From Arthrobacter sp. StoSoilB22 (GTDB lineage: Bacteria; Actinomycetota; Actinomycetes; Actinomycetales; Micrococcaceae): a DNA stretch of 64,000 bases. Made by a program: the position numbers and the translations under genes. The notes under the pieces were generated by a model, which worked only from the letters and a program-made list of their open reading frames with translations, made no database searches and was not told where the DNA came from. The DNA is taken from contig NZ_AP024652.1 in NCBI RefSeq assembly GCF_019977315.1, positions 2,976,001-3,040,000 on the forward strand, read 5' to 3'. This document shows, one piece after another, positions 8,947 to 17,982 of this stretch; position 1 is the stretch's first letter; the number at the start of each line of letters is the position of its first letter.

Positions 8947-9735
8947 ATGGTTAAGCAGTCCATTTTCGGTCGGATCTCACAGCTCGCCAAGGCGAACATC
9001 AACGCCTTGCTGGACCAGGCTGAGGACCCGCAGAAGATGCTGGACCAGATGGTCCGCGACTACACGAACAACATTGCCGAGGCCGAATCAGCCGTGGCCC
9101 AGACCATCGGCAATCTCCGGATGCTGCAGGCGGACTACAACGAAGACGTCAAGAACGCACAGGACTGGGGCAATAAGGCTCTAGCAGCGTCCCGCAAGGC
9201 CGACGAGTACCGTGCCGCCGGTGATCCCGTAGACGCACAGAAGTTTGACAACCTTGCCAAGGTGGCAATCCAGCGCCAGATGACTGCCGAGTCCGAGGCA
9301 AAGGCAGCTGAGCCGAGCATCGCCTCCCAGACCGAAGTAGTGGACAAGCTCAAAACCGGGCTTGACCAGATGAAGAACAAGCTGAACCAGCTCACCGCCA
9401 AGCGCAACGAACTCGTGGCACGCTCTAAGACCGCCGCCGCACAATCCCAAGTGCACGACGCACTCAAGAGCATCGACATCATGGATCCCACCAGCGAGGT
9501 AGGTCGCTTCGAAGAGAAGATCCGTCGCGAAGAGGCCAAGGTCCTGGGCCAGCAGGAACTCGCCAGCTCCAGCCTTGACGCCCAGTTCAACCAGCTCGAA
9601 GACCTCGGAGAGCAGACTGAGATCGAAGCCCGCCTTGCGGCCCTGAAATCGGGCGGTGCCAAGCCCGCCATTGGCGCAGGCGCCCCCGCATCAACCGGAG
9701 CAACTGTGGACGAAGCCGACTTCGACAAACTCTAA
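8947..9735 (+). CDS. PspA/IM30 (ESCRT-III-like) family protein
   Basis: A 262-residue peripheral membrane protein that stabilises damaged inner membrane. It starts with the amphipathic helix VKQSIFGRISQLAKANINAL and continues as uninterrupted helix rich in Ala, Glu, Gln and Lys with the family segment AEDPQKMLDQMVRDY. A short Gly/Ala-rich linker and an acidic tail DEADFDKL close it. The ATG at 8947 follows GACGAAAGG; the upstream in-frame ATG lacks a ribosome site. It is probably cotranscribed with the TPM gene, since the 99-bp gap holds no convincing terminator, and it ends at a strong terminator. No PspF- or ClgR-like regulator is adjacent. Confidence 0.92.
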   Translation: MVKQSIFGRISQLAKANINALLDQAEDPQKMLDQMVRDYTNNIAEAESAVAQTIGNLRMLQADYNEDVKNAQDWGNKALAASRKADEYRAAGDPVDAQKFDNLAKVAIQRQMTAESEAKAAEPSIASQTEVVDKLKTGLDQMKNKLNQLTAKRNELVARSKTAAAQSQVHDALKSIDIMDPTSEVGRFEEKIRREEAKVLGQQELASSSLDAQFNQLEDLGEQTEIEARLAALKSGGAKPAIGAGAPASTGATVDEADFDKL

Positions 9736-9790
9736 GAAGAAGTTGGGCTCCAGCTACCGATCGGTCAAGCTGCCCAGAGACTGAAACCAG

Positions 9791-9830
9791 AACCGGGCCG
9801 GATCCTGAAGTGGATCCGGTCCGGTTTTTT
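9791..9830 (+). terminator. Rho-independent terminator after pspA
   Basis: AACCGGGCCGGATCC pairs with GGATCCGGTCCGGTT across a 6-nt loop and runs directly into TTTTTT. This is a textbook intrinsic terminator 55 nt past the pspA stop. The stem may also stop transcripts of the convergent GntR gene. Confidence 0.92.
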
Positions 9831-9836
9831 CATGCA

Positions 9837-10652
9837 CTACATCTGGTCCGTCAAGGGACCTAGCGTGTCTTGGCCGGGGCTGACGTCGGTTGCCACCTCG
9901 GCGCGGATTTCGAATCCCTTGGGATGAAAGTAGGTCACCGTACACTCGAGGACCTCCCCATGCGCGCCCAACGTCGTTCGTTCCAAGCGCGGGACCATAG
10001 GGAACCCACGGACGTTCAAAGCGTCTGCCAAATGCTCAGGCGGGGCATGCATGGTAACGGTAATTTCAGCCCGGTGGAGGGGCTTCAACGTTCTGTCCTG
10101 AATGACCTGATAAATGGAGTTCCGTTCGGCGTCCGCCAAGCTGATATGGCGCCCGATGTGGGAGGGAATGAAAATCTCCGCAATGGCATAAGGCCACCCA
10201 GCGCTTGAGTAGGAACGCCGGATCACCAAAACCAGATTGTCGTCAGACACCAGCTTGGCTGGCACTGATTGGTCCTTCTCCATCCACTTATACTCGATGA
10301 GTCCCTTGACCGTCTTCATGCCGGCCGCCGTGAACGTCTCCATGAACGGCGCCAGGCGGTTCAGCATCTTGACGGGACGCTGGGCCATCACGAACGTTCC
10401 CTTGCCCTGCCTTCGAACCAACAAACCCTTCACAACCAGGGTTTCCAGCGCTTTCCGGACCGTGGTCCGGCTAATGCCGTAGGCGTCCATCAGAGTCTCT
10501 TCCGTGGGGATCCGTGATCCTGGCTCCAGCCGGCTGACGTGATCCGTCAAAACGTCAGCCACCTGCTGATACACGGCCACCGGGCCATCCCTCTGAAGAA
10601 CTTCCCGCTGAAGGCCAAATCCATAGTCGTCGTTGACCATTGAGCGTCCCAT
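9837..10652 (-). CDS. GntR-family transcriptional regulator (HutC/UTRA type)
   Basis: A 271-residue DNA-binding repressor-type protein. Residues 24-95 form the winged helix with PTEETLMDAYGISRTTVRKA and VRRQGKGTFV, the classic GntR signature. The rest is a UTRA ligand domain (RSYSSAGWPYAIAEIFIPSH, and YFHPKGFEIRAEV near the end). No catabolic operon flanks it, so its effector and targets cannot be named. Two in-frame ATGs (10652 and 10640) compete; GAGG lies before the first. Upstream are tRNA genes on the same strand with their own terminator. Confidence 0.9.
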   Translation of the reverse strand: MGRSMVNDDYGFGLQREVLQRDGPVAVYQQVADVLTDHVSRLEPGSRIPTEETLMDAYGISRTTVRKALETLVVKGLLVRRQGKGTFVMAQRPVKMLNRLAPFMETFTAAGMKTVKGLIEYKWMEKDQSVPAKLVSDDNLVLVIRRSYSSAGWPYAIAEIFIPSHIGRHISLADAERNSIYQVIQDRTLKPLHRAEITVTMHAPPEHLADALNVRGFPMVPRLERTTLGAHGEVLECTVTYFHPKGFEIRAEVATDVSPGQDTLGPLTDQM

Positions 10653-10715
10653 CTATTTCATACCTCAGCGAATCCGGTTTGATGCTAGCACTCGCATCCC
10701 GACGAACAGTTAAAC

Positions 10716-10753
10716 AAAAGATCCGGATCAGTAATAACTGATCCGGATCTTTT
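10716..10753 (-). terminator. Palindromic terminator of initiator tRNA copy 1
   Basis: Starts AAAAGATCCGGATC and ends with its mirror GATCCGGATCTTTT, 6 nt past the tRNA 3' end on the minus strand. It is near-palindromic over 38 bp, with only the central bases asymmetric. It is the paralogue of the element at 11079-11116. Confidence 0.85.
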
Positions 10754-10759
10754 CTCCAG

Positions 10760-10833
10760 TTGCGGGGACAGGATTTGAACCTGTGACCTCTGGGTTATGA
10801 GCCCAGCGAGCTACCGAACTGCTCCACCCCGCG
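10760..10833 (-). tRNA. tRNA-fMet (CAU), initiator, copy 1
   Basis: A 74-nt cloverleaf on the minus strand. The anticodon loop CTCATAA sits on a stem ending in three G-C pairs (GGG/CCC). The acceptor stem has a C1-A72 mismatch (CGCGGGG against CCCCGCA). Both features mark an initiator tRNA rather than an elongator. The T arm ACAGG-TTCAAAT-CCTGT is intact and the discriminator is A. CCA is not encoded. Confidence 0.96.
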
Positions 10834-10956
10834 TCGCAAGAACAACTCTACCGCACCCCTCAAGGTGCTTCTGACCATATGGCCCCTAAGGTGCCGCAGA
10901 TCACTCCCCCGCACCCTAAAGCCCCACACAATAGCTGCCGCAGCACCCCGGCCAGA

Positions 10957-11032
10957 GGGATGTGAGAGGGGATCCAGCCCAACCCGTCGGGATGTGAGAG
11001 GGGATCCAGCCCAACCCGTCGGGATGTGAGAG
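10957..11032. repeat. 32-bp tandem repeat between the two tRNA genes
   Basis: Two perfect 32-bp copies (10957-10988 and 10989-11020), beginning GGGATGTGAGAGGGGATCC and ending CCCAACCCGTC, are followed by a partial third copy (first 12 bases). No coding frame is credible here. The 245 bp between the tRNA blocks otherwise look empty. Confidence 0.9.
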
Positions 11033-11078
11033 AGCGATGGGCCTGAGGGGGCGCCCATCGCGGGGGTGAGGGCACAAC

Positions 11079-11116
11079 AAAAGGTCCGGATCAGTAATTA
11101 CTGATCCGGACCTTTT
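11079..11116 (-). terminator. Perfect 38-bp palindromic terminator of initiator tRNA copy 2
   Basis: AAAAGGTCCGGATCAGTAA followed by its exact reverse complement, ending CCTTTT on either strand. It differs from the copy-1 element by one compensated base pair (A-T to G-C) and one loop base. It sits 6 nt beyond the tRNA 3' end. Confidence 0.88.
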
Positions 11117-11122
11117 CTCCAG

Positions 11123-11196
11123 TTGCGGGGACAGGATTTGAACCTGTGACCTCTGGGTTATGAGCCCAGCGAGCTACCGAACTGCTCCACCCCGCG
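11123..11196 (-). tRNA. tRNA-fMet (CAU), initiator, copy 2
   Basis: Base-for-base identical to the copy at 10760-10833, including the C1-A72 mismatch and the three G-C pairs above the anticodon loop. Offset is 363 bp. The 5' flank GTCGCAAGAACAAC is also shared, so the duplicated block covers tRNA, terminator and part of the upstream sequence. Confidence 0.96.
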
Positions 11197-11270
11197 TCGC
11201 AAGAACAACATTACCGGCCGGTGAATGAGAGACCAAATCCTGGCGACGTGATCTGCATCTCCCCCTACGC

Positions 11271-11315
11271 GAAAGGCCGGCACCCGCCCCCGAAGGGAAC
11301 AGGCACCGGCCTTTC
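11271..11315 (-). terminator. Terminator downstream of the UPF0182 gene
   Basis: GAAAGGCCGG (11271-11280) pairs with CCGGCCTTTC (11306-11315) across a 25-nt loop, 15 nt past the UPF0182 stop. The U-tract on the minus strand is short. Confidence 0.6.
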
Positions 11316-11329
11316 AGCTGCCTACAGGA

Positions 11330-14326
11330 CTAGCTGCTCGGCGTAGGTGCGGGCGTCGCGCTGGGAGTAGCCCCCGGCGTCGCCGTTGGAGCTGGAGTGG
11401 CGTCCAAACGGGCCTGAGCGTCAATCGCCTTCTTTAGCGCGTCAGACAATTTGGTCTGCTGAGCACCGTAGCCGGCGAAGTCTCCCTTAGCCAATGCTGC
11501 CTGGCCGTCCTGGATGGCCTTGTTGGCCTCGTCCAGGGCCGCCTTGAGTTCTGCCTTGGCATCGGTGGGACCAGCCGGCGGCGTCGTAGTGCCGGGCGGC
11601 GCTGTCGGTGTCTGGCCATTGTTGGCGACATCCCCGGCAGAAGCGCCGGAGTCTCCGCCAAACAATTGGTTCAGTGCTTCGTCAAGGGTGGGCGCGAAGC
11701 CGATCTTGTCACCGAAGGCAACCAGCACACGCTGCAATGTGGGGTAGGACGTCTCGCCGGTGGACTTCAGGTAGACGGGTTGTACGTAGAGCAAACCGCC
11801 ACCCACGGGAAGGGTCAACAGGTTGCCGTTAAGTACATCCGATGCACCCTGCCGCAGGAGGTTCAACGCCTGGGACACCGTGGGATCGGAGTTGAACTTG
11901 TTCTGGGCCTGGCCGGGACCGGGCACCTGGGTGTCGGTTGGCAACTCGAGGAGCCTTAGCTTTCCGTAGCTATCGGCTTTGACTCCCTTCTCGTTTCCGG
12001 CATCAGAGTCAGCTGCAAGGAATCCATACAAGATGTTCCTCGCACTGCCGTTGACAGTCTGCGGAATGAACGATGACGTCAGCTGGAAGGCCGGCTTCTC
12101 CTGGTCAGGCATCTGCAGGGACATGTAGAACGGCGGCTGCTTGACGGCCTCGGAAACGGTGGGATCGTTCGGCACGCTCCAAGCATCGTTGTTCTGATAG
12201 AAGCTGTCCGGATCCGTCACGTGGTAGCGGCCCAGAAGTTCACGCTGAACCTTGAAGAGATCTTCGGGGTAGCGAACGTGGCTCATGAGGTCGCCGGACA
12301 TTTCCGAGTACGGCTTAATGACTGTGGGAAAGACCTTCTGCCAAGCCTTCAGGATGGGGTCCTGATCATCCCACGCATAGAGGTTCACCGAACCGTCGTA
12401 CGCATCCACGGTGGCCTTGACCGAGTTCCGGATGTAGTTCACCGAGCTGTTCGGCAAGGCTACTGTGCGCCCTGCGCTGGTTTGGGAATCGGCCGTGGCG
12501 TTCTGCAATTGTTGGGGCTGTGAGTACGGGAAGTACTGGCTGGTGGTGTAACCATCCACAATCCACTTGACGCGGCCGTCCACCACCGCCGGGTAGGCGT
12601 TGCCGTCCACGGTCAGGTACGGGGCGAGCTTCTCAACGCGTTCGCGCGGATTGCGTTCGTAGAGGATCTGGGATTCCGCGTTCACGCCGTCCGAGAGCAG
12701 GAGGTCGGAAGATTGGAACTTGATGGAGTAGAGAATCCTGTTCAGCCAGTTGCCTACGTTCGGTCCACCGTTACCGCTGAAGGTGTACTGGGTCTCCCCG
12801 CCGCCTTCGCGGCCCGCCGGCCGGTCCTGCTCGCGGTTGGGGGCACCATCCGGCGCTCCCACAATGGAGTATTCAGGTGAGTTCTCACCGAAGTAGATGC
12901 GGGGCTCGTAAGAAGTATCGTTACCGAGAACGCCAGTGGACGGAATCCCCGACTGCAGGAACTCCGGCTTGCCATCGGCGGTGAACTTGTTGCCCTTGGC
13001 TGCCACCACACCGTAGCCGTGGGTGTAGACGATGTGCCTGTTGACCCACGTCTGCTGGTTGGCGCTGAGGCCGTCCGGGTTCAGTTCACGAACCGCAATA
13101 ACGGTGTCCTGGACCTTACCGTCAACCATGTATCGGTCGACATTCAGGGTCTGCGGGAACTGGTAGTACGGACGATACTGCTCCAGCTGAGCGAATGCGG
13201 AGGAAATCAGGTTCGGGTCAAGGAGACGGATGTTGGCAGTGGTTTGGGCATCCGCGGCCAAGGCACCGGTGGTGGCGGTGGTAGTGGCGTTATAGGCGGA
13301 GACATCGATCTTGTCCAGACCATAAGCAGCGCGCGTCATCTTGATATTTCGATCAATGAACTCCTTTTCCAAGGTGTTCTCCGACGGACGTACCTGGAAC
13401 TGCTGGATAACCCACGGGTAAACGCCACCGGCCAGTATGGCCGTGATAACCAACATCGCAGTACCGATGACTGGCAGGCGCCAGCGACCAATGATTGCAG
13501 CAATGATGAACAGGATGGCAACGAGGCCCGCGGCCACGGCAAGGATCGCCTTGGTAGGTACAACAGCATTAACATCCGTGTAGAGGGCCCCGGCCCAGCG
13601 GCCTGAGTTGCTCTGGACAGTCGTGTACCTGTCAAGCCAGAAGTTGATACCAAGCAGGACAAGGAAGAGAGCGCCCGTGACGGCGATGTGAATCTGCGCT
13701 GCACGGCTGGTGAAGATACCGCGTTCCATGAGGCGGATGCTGCCGTAAAGGTAATGGGTCAGGATGCCTGCGATGCCGGCGACAACCGCGATGCTGATCA
13801 GGAATCCTGTGACAAAACCGAGGAACGGCAGCGTCATCAGGTAGAAGCTGATGTCCATGTTGAACAACGGGTCGTTCTGACCGAAAGGTTCCTGGTTGAA
13901 GAACAACAGGGCCTTCTGCCATTGGCTAGCGGCCGCACTGCCGGCAAAGAGCCCGAACAGGATAGGGAGGCCGATCATGACAACCCGGCGAACAGGCTCG
14001 AGCTGCGCCTGGTAGCGGTTGAGGTTGTCCCGGGCCTCAGCATCCGGAGCATAGACGGGCCTGGAACGGTAGGCGATCCTGATGGCAAAGAAAACAGCGG
14101 CAAACATCATGGCGAAGCCAATGATGAATGTGATGATCCTGGCGAGGTTTTCGCGGAGATAAACTTCGAAGAAGCCAAGCTGCTGGTACCAGAGGACGTC
14201 AGTCCACACATTGGCGAAGAAAATGAACCCGACGACGGCCACGGCCACGACAATGAGCGTCGGCGTCAGGGCACCTCGTCTCAGCGGTGATCTTCCGGGC
14301 GGGTTGGAGCTGGCGGGACGGGACAA
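11330..14326 (-). CDS. UPF0182 family large membrane protein
   Basis: A 998-residue protein of unknown function. Seven or so membrane helices occupy roughly residues 20-320 (for example [40 protein letters not shown] and [20 protein letters not shown]). A large presumably extracytoplasmic domain of about 550 residues follows, including a [11 protein letters not shown]-like segment. The C-terminal tail is rich in Pro, Ala and Thr. I prefer the TTG at 14326, with GAGGT 7 nt before it, over the open-frame limit at 14377. The family is conserved in Actinobacteria next to the PDZ/Lon-like protease, as here, but no activity is known to me. Confidence 0.88.
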   Translation of the reverse strand: MSRPASSNPPGRSPLRRGALTPTLIVVAVAVVGFIFFANVWTDVLWYQQLGFFEVYLRENLARIITFIIGFAMMFAAVFFAIRIAYRSRPVYAPDAEARDNLNRYQAQLEPVRRVVMIGLPILFGLFAGSAAASQWQKALLFFNQEPFGQNDPLFNMDISFYLMTLPFLGFVTGFLISIAVVAGIAGILTHYLYGSIRLMERGIFTSRAAQIHIAVTGALFLVLLGINFWLDRYTTVQSNSGRWAGALYTDVNAVVPTKAILAVAAGLVAILFIIAAIIGRWRLPVIGTAMLVITAILAGGVYPWVIQQFQVRPSENTLEKEFIDRNIKMTRAAYGLDKIDVSAYNATTTATTGALAADAQTTANIRLLDPNLISSAFAQLEQYRPYYQFPQTLNVDRYMVDGKVQDTVIAVRELNPDGLSANQQTWVNRHIVYTHGYGVVAAKGNKFTADGKPEFLQSGIPSTGVLGNDTSYEPRIYFGENSPEYSIVGAPDGAPNREQDRPAGREGGGETQYTFSGNGGPNVGNWLNRILYSIKFQSSDLLLSDGVNAESQILYERNPRERVEKLAPYLTVDGNAYPAVVDGRVKWIVDGYTTSQYFPYSQPQQLQNATADSQTSAGRTVALPNSSVNYIRNSVKATVDAYDGSVNLYAWDDQDPILKAWQKVFPTVIKPYSEMSGDLMSHVRYPEDLFKVQRELLGRYHVTDPDSFYQNNDAWSVPNDPTVSEAVKQPPFYMSLQMPDQEKPAFQLTSSFIPQTVNGSARNILYGFLAADSDAGNEKGVKADSYGKLRLLELPTDTQVPGPGQAQNKFNSDPTVSQALNLLRQGASDVLNGNLLTLPVGGGLLYVQPVYLKSTGETSYPTLQRVLVAFGDKIGFAPTLDEALNQLFGGDSGASAGDVANNGQTPTAPPGTTTPPAGPTDAKAELKAALDEANKAIQDGQAALAKGDFAGYGAQQTKLSDALKKAIDAQARLDATPAPTATPGATPSATPAPTPSS

Positions 14327-14451
14327 ACTCTGTACCTCATTGGTGTCAGTGAACAGTCGGTGTGCGCGTGCTGACAATCTCTACCGCTGGGAGGTGGCAG
14401 AGGCCGTCATCTATGCCACGAGTGGCAGTGGAGCTAAGTTCCACCGTCAGT

Positions 14452-15588
14452 CTAGTTGTTTGTGCAGGTGGGGAGGCTCCCCGTGTCCTGGCCGGCTCCG
14501 AGGCGCTCCACGGCGGAGGTAGCGTCCGCAAGGGTTTCCACTTTCACTACCTGAAGCCCGTCCGGCACGTGGCCAACCACATCGGCGCAATTGGACGCCG
14601 GCGCCAGGAACATGGTTGCACCCTTTTGGCGGGCACCGATCATCTTCTGGGCAATGCCACCGATAGGTCCCACCGCACCATCGGCTGTGATGGTTCCCGT
14701 GCCAGCGACGTGTTTGCCGCCCGTGAGATCCCCCGGCGTGAGGTTGTCCACTATTCCCAGAGCAAACATCAAACCTGCGCTGGGTCCGCCGACGTTGTCC
14801 AGGGAAATGCTGACATCGAACGGGAAGGTGAAGTCGCTGGCGAGCAGCACACCCAGAACGTAACGGTCAGCCTGGTTCCTGGTAGGAGTTATGGTTTCCG
14901 AAACTGCCATACCCTTCCGGTCCAGGCCTACAACGACCGGCGATCCTGCACCTGCGGCCAGTTCTGCTTGGACCACGCTCATGGACGTGATCGCTTTGCC
15001 ATTGATGGAAACAAGCCGATCACCTTCCTGGATCTTTCCAGCTGACGGCGAAGGATCAGACAGTCCCGCGACGTTGAGCCGTTGCTCAAACGGGATTTCG
15101 AGTTCACGCAATGCTGCGGCCACTGCGTTCTCCTGCGATGTTTCCATCGCAATTTCGCCTTGCTGCACCGTCTGTTCGGCCGTGGTGCCCTTGGGATAGA
15201 TGAGTTCCTCCGGATATATGGCTTTGGAGGGATCCACCCAGGCCCGGAAGACATCGAAGATGGTTGCCGGGGTTTTCGGACCACCCGTCATGACAACAGT
15301 GGTCAGGTCAAGGTTGCCATTCGCCGGAAAGGACTCGCGACCGGAAATACTGATCACAGGTTTGTCGCCGTCCTTGCCCAGAGTATTGAAAGTGGGACCG
15401 GCTGACTCAATGACATACGGGACAGGCAACGCTGCCGCACCGATGCCAAGCCCCAGCGCGACAAGCCCGGAGATCACCATGATCATGTACCGGCCATCCC
15501 GGGGAGGCGACGTAGGCACGGAGGTGGAATCGGCGTCGGGCGTCTGACGCGGGTCCAATGAGCCCTCGGGGCTGGGCGAAGTAAGCAT
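14452..15588 (-). CDS. PDZ-domain, Lon-like (S16) membrane protease, YlbL type
   Basis: A 378-residue membrane-anchored protease. One N-terminal transmembrane segment (MIMVISGLVALGLGIGAAAL) precedes a PDZ domain (KIQEGDRLVSINGKAITS). The C-terminal Lon proteolytic domain has the nucleophile Ser in NVGGPSAGLMFAL and the general-base Lys in GGIAQKMIGA, so the Ser-Lys dyad is intact; there is no ATPase domain. The ATG at 15588 follows AGAGAGG; the open frame runs 23 codons further without support. It is 125 bp before the UPF0182 gene on the same strand and divergent from the zincin_2 gene. Confidence 0.93.
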   Translation of the reverse strand: MLTSPSPEGSLDPRQTPDADSTSVPTSPPRDGRYMIMVISGLVALGLGIGAAALPVPYVIESAGPTFNTLGKDGDKPVISISGRESFPANGNLDLTTVVMTGGPKTPATIFDVFRAWVDPSKAIYPEELIYPKGTTAEQTVQQGEIAMETSQENAVAAALRELEIPFEQRLNVAGLSDPSPSAGKIQEGDRLVSINGKAITSMSVVQAELAAGAGSPVVVGLDRKGMAVSETITPTRNQADRYVLGVLLASDFTFPFDVSISLDNVGGPSAGLMFALGIVDNLTPGDLTGGKHVAGTGTITADGAVGPIGGIAQKMIGARQKGATMFLAPASNCADVVGHVPDGLQVVKVETLADATSAVERLGAGQDTGSLPTCTNN

Positions 15589-15798
15589 TGAGGCCTCTCT
15601 ATGCCGGCATTGCGTGACCGGATCCATGGTTCCTGCCGCCAAGGGCGGCGGCGGCACATACCAAACATCAACACTACGCGGTCTGACGTTGCAGGGCTGC
15701 TTTGCCTACAGCGAACGGGACCTCCTCCGGGCAGACAGCCTTCCGGCCGCGCGGTACGGTGAAAGAGATCACCAGCCAGTTCGACGATCGGCGGCACC

Positions 15799-17256
15799 AT
15801 GACTTCCAACCCCAATAATCCGTCCAACGACGACGAAACCCCCAAGGATCCGCTGGCAGAAATGCTCCAGAACCTGATGGGTGGCCAGGGCATGGGCAAC
15901 ATCGATCCCGCTGAGCTGGCTAAGGCCGCTGGCTTGCCCAACGATCCCCACCTCCTACAGCAGATGTTCGCCCAGGTCCAGGCAATGATGAGCTCCACCT
16001 CCGATGGCCCCGTGAACTGGCAACTCGCCCACGAAAATGCACGCCGCGTGGCCGCCGCCGGTAGCGATCCCTCGGTCAATTCCCAACAGGCCAGAGAGAT
16101 TGACGAAGCCCTCAGGCTTGCAGAGCTTTGGCTGGACCCCGTTACTGATCTCTCGGCAACCGGCCTGATCGGGCGGGCCTGGTCAAGGGCCGAATGGGTT
16201 GAAGCGACCCTGGGCACATGGAAGCGCCTGACAGAGCCGGTGGCCAACAGCATCGCCAACGCCCTTTCCAGTGCACTCACTCAACAAATGCCCGAAGAGA
16301 TGAAGTCCATGATGGGCGGTGCCTCATCCATGCTGCAGAACATGGGCGGAGCCATTTTCGGCATGCAACTTGGACAAGCAATCGGCGCACTTTCAGCGGA
16401 AGTTGTCAGTTCCACTGACATTGGGGTCCCCTTGGCAGACCTCGAAATGGCCCTGTTGCCTGCCAACGTCGCAAAATTCGGGGAAGGACTGAGCCTTCCG
16501 GAGAACGACGTCCGACTTTTCCTTGCCGTACGCGAGGCCGCCCACGCACGCTTGTTCGTCCAGGTTCCTTGGTTGCGAGGTCACTTGCTTGGAGCCATCG
16601 AGGCCTACGCCCGCGGTATTCACATAGATATGTCCCGCATCGAAGACCTCGCCCGGGACCTTGACCCGAGCAACCCCGAAGGAATTCAGGAAGCTCTGTC
16701 CCAGGGAGTCTTCACACCTGAACGCACGCCGGTCCAAACGGCCGCACTGGAGAAGCTGGAAACAGCGCTTGCCCTGGTGGAAGGCTGGGTGGACGAGCTC
16801 ACAGCGGAAGCCACTGACAAGGTACTGCCGTCCGCTACTGCACTGCGCGAAACGGTGCGGCGCCGCCGCGCCACCGGCGGACCGGCCGAGCACGCGTTCT
16901 CGTCCCTCGTCGGTTTGGAACTTCGGCCCCGCAGGCTCCGTGAAGCGGCAACGCTGTGGGCGACCTTGAAGGAAGAGCGAGGCATCGCCGGCCGTGACGC
17001 GATCTGGCACCACCCGGATCTCCTGCCCACCGGCGAGGACCTCGACGACCCGAAGGGGTTCTCCGAACGTAGGCGCCTTGCCGAGGCAAGTGACAGCGAA
17101 GTTGATGACGCTCTGCAGAAGCTTTTGAGCGGCGGCTACGAAACCTCCGACGCCGATCAAGCTGAAGCTTCAGACTCAAAGGGCACTGCCACGGAGACCG
17201 GGTCCGGCCAAGAGCCGGAATCGGATGACTCCGACCCCGAGGCACCCACCAAGTAG
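15799..17256 (+). CDS. Zincin_2 (DUF2342) family putative zinc metalloprotease
   Basis: A 485-residue cytoplasmic-looking protein without a signal peptide. It matches the actinobacterial zincin_2 family, often mislabelled as F420-biosynthesis associated. The presumed metal region is LAVREAAHARLFVQVPWL near residue 250, which has EAAH rather than a strict HExxH. The first 80 residues are acidic and Gln/Met-rich, and a Ser/Glu/Asp-rich tail of about 40 residues looks disordered. The ATG at 15799 lies next to its divergent partner protease, with 210 bp between them. It ends at a perfect hairpin. Peptidase activity is a family inference. Confidence 0.82.
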   Translation: MTSNPNNPSNDDETPKDPLAEMLQNLMGGQGMGNIDPAELAKAAGLPNDPHLLQQMFAQVQAMMSSTSDGPVNWQLAHENARRVAAAGSDPSVNSQQAREIDEALRLAELWLDPVTDLSATGLIGRAWSRAEWVEATLGTWKRLTEPVANSIANALSSALTQQMPEEMKSMMGGASSMLQNMGGAIFGMQLGQAIGALSAEVVSSTDIGVPLADLEMALLPANVAKFGEGLSLPENDVRLFLAVREAAHARLFVQVPWLRGHLLGAIEAYARGIHIDMSRIEDLARDLDPSNPEGIQEALSQGVFTPERTPVQTAALEKLETALALVEGWVDELTAEATDKVLPSATALRETVRRRRATGGPAEHAFSSLVGLELRPRRLREAATLWATLKEERGIAGRDAIWHHPDLLPTGEDLDDPKGFSERRRLAEASDSEVDDALQKLLSGGYETSDADQAEASDSKGTATETGSGQEPESDDSDPEAPTK

Positions 17257-17280
17257 GCTCCACTCTTGGAAACAAAAAGT

Positions 17281-17312
17281 GCAACGGCCGCCATATCCAT
17301 GGCGGCCGTTGC
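17281..17312. terminator. Hairpin between convergent genes
   Basis: GCAACGGCCGCCA and TGGCGGCCGTTGC pair perfectly (13 bp) around a 6-nt loop between the zincin_2 stop and the YgjP stop. There is no long U-tract on either side. Confidence 0.7.
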
Positions 17313-17355
17313 TCGGTTAAGGCACCGTCATCGGGTAAATTCAGTCACACGGCGC

Positions 17356-17982
17356 TTAGTCAGTCACGTCCCCAGCTGGTTCGTCGGAGTTTCCAGAGCC
17401 TGGCTCTTCCGGGAGTCCCCGGGATGTAGCAAAGGCAACGCCTTCCAGGAAGGCCTTTGCCCGATGAGTCTCAGGGTATGCCTCGACTAGTCTCCAAAAC
17501 TCGGCGTTGTGGCCCGCCACCAGCAAGTGCGCGAGCTCATGGACCAGGACGTAGTCGATGACCCATTGCGGCATTCGCTGGAGCTTGTTCGACAACCTGA
17601 TAGTGCCGTCCGCAGGAGTAGCCGAACCCCAACGGGAGTTCTGATTGGAGACCCAGCGAACCGACGTAGGAACCGCACGCCCGCCGAGGTACGTCCGAGA
17701 AAGGTGCCCCGCATGATTGGCGAGGGCTTGATCCGTGGCGGGACGGCGCCTGCCAGCACCTGTTTGCCGTTCTCCCTGCTTCTTTAGCTTGGCCAGCATA
17801 CGCTGGACCCACTCATGTTCCTGGGACTTGGTGAAGCTGGCTGGGATTGCGATCACGGCGTTGCCGTCTTCCCAAAAGGCAGCAACAGTTCGACGGCGTC
17901 TGGCTGATCGACGCACGACCACCGGAGCGCCGTCGTCCGTGGTGCGCGAAACACCGGCACCGGGGGCGGGTGGACGCGTCAT
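17356..17982 (-). CDS. YgjP-like metallopeptidase (M48-type, HELAH motif)
   Basis: A 208-residue putative zinc metallopeptidase of the YgjP/SprT-like domain family. The zinc motif VLVHELAHLLVAGHNAEFW (near residue 145) gives HExxH plus a downstream His. Upstream is RWGSATPADGTIRLSNKLQR, another family hallmark. About 35 basic residues precede the domain. Its ATG overlaps the uvrD2 stop as ATGA, so it is the last gene of nudC-uvrD2-ygjP. Proteolysis of DNA-bound proteins would fit the neighbours, but that is inference. Confidence 0.87.
   Translation of the reverse strand: MTRPPAPGAGVSRTTDDGAPVVVRRSARRRRTVAAFWEDGNAVIAIPASFTKSQEHEWVQRMLAKLKKQGERQTGAGRRRPATDQALANHAGHLSRTYLGGRAVPTSVRWVSNQNSRWGSATPADGTIRLSNKLQRMPQWVIDYVLVHELAHLLVAGHNAEFWRLVEAYPETHRAKAFLEGVAFATSRGLPEEPGSGNSDEPAGDVTD

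Noticed and set aside
10957-11032. Possible CRISPR repeats
   Set aside because: The units abut directly with no spacers, there are only two full copies, and no cas gene is near.
10716-11211. tRNA-associated integration (att) site with duplicated tRNA end
   Set aside because: The whole tRNA plus terminator is duplicated, the 245 bp between holds no integrase or cargo, and no phage gene occurs nearby.
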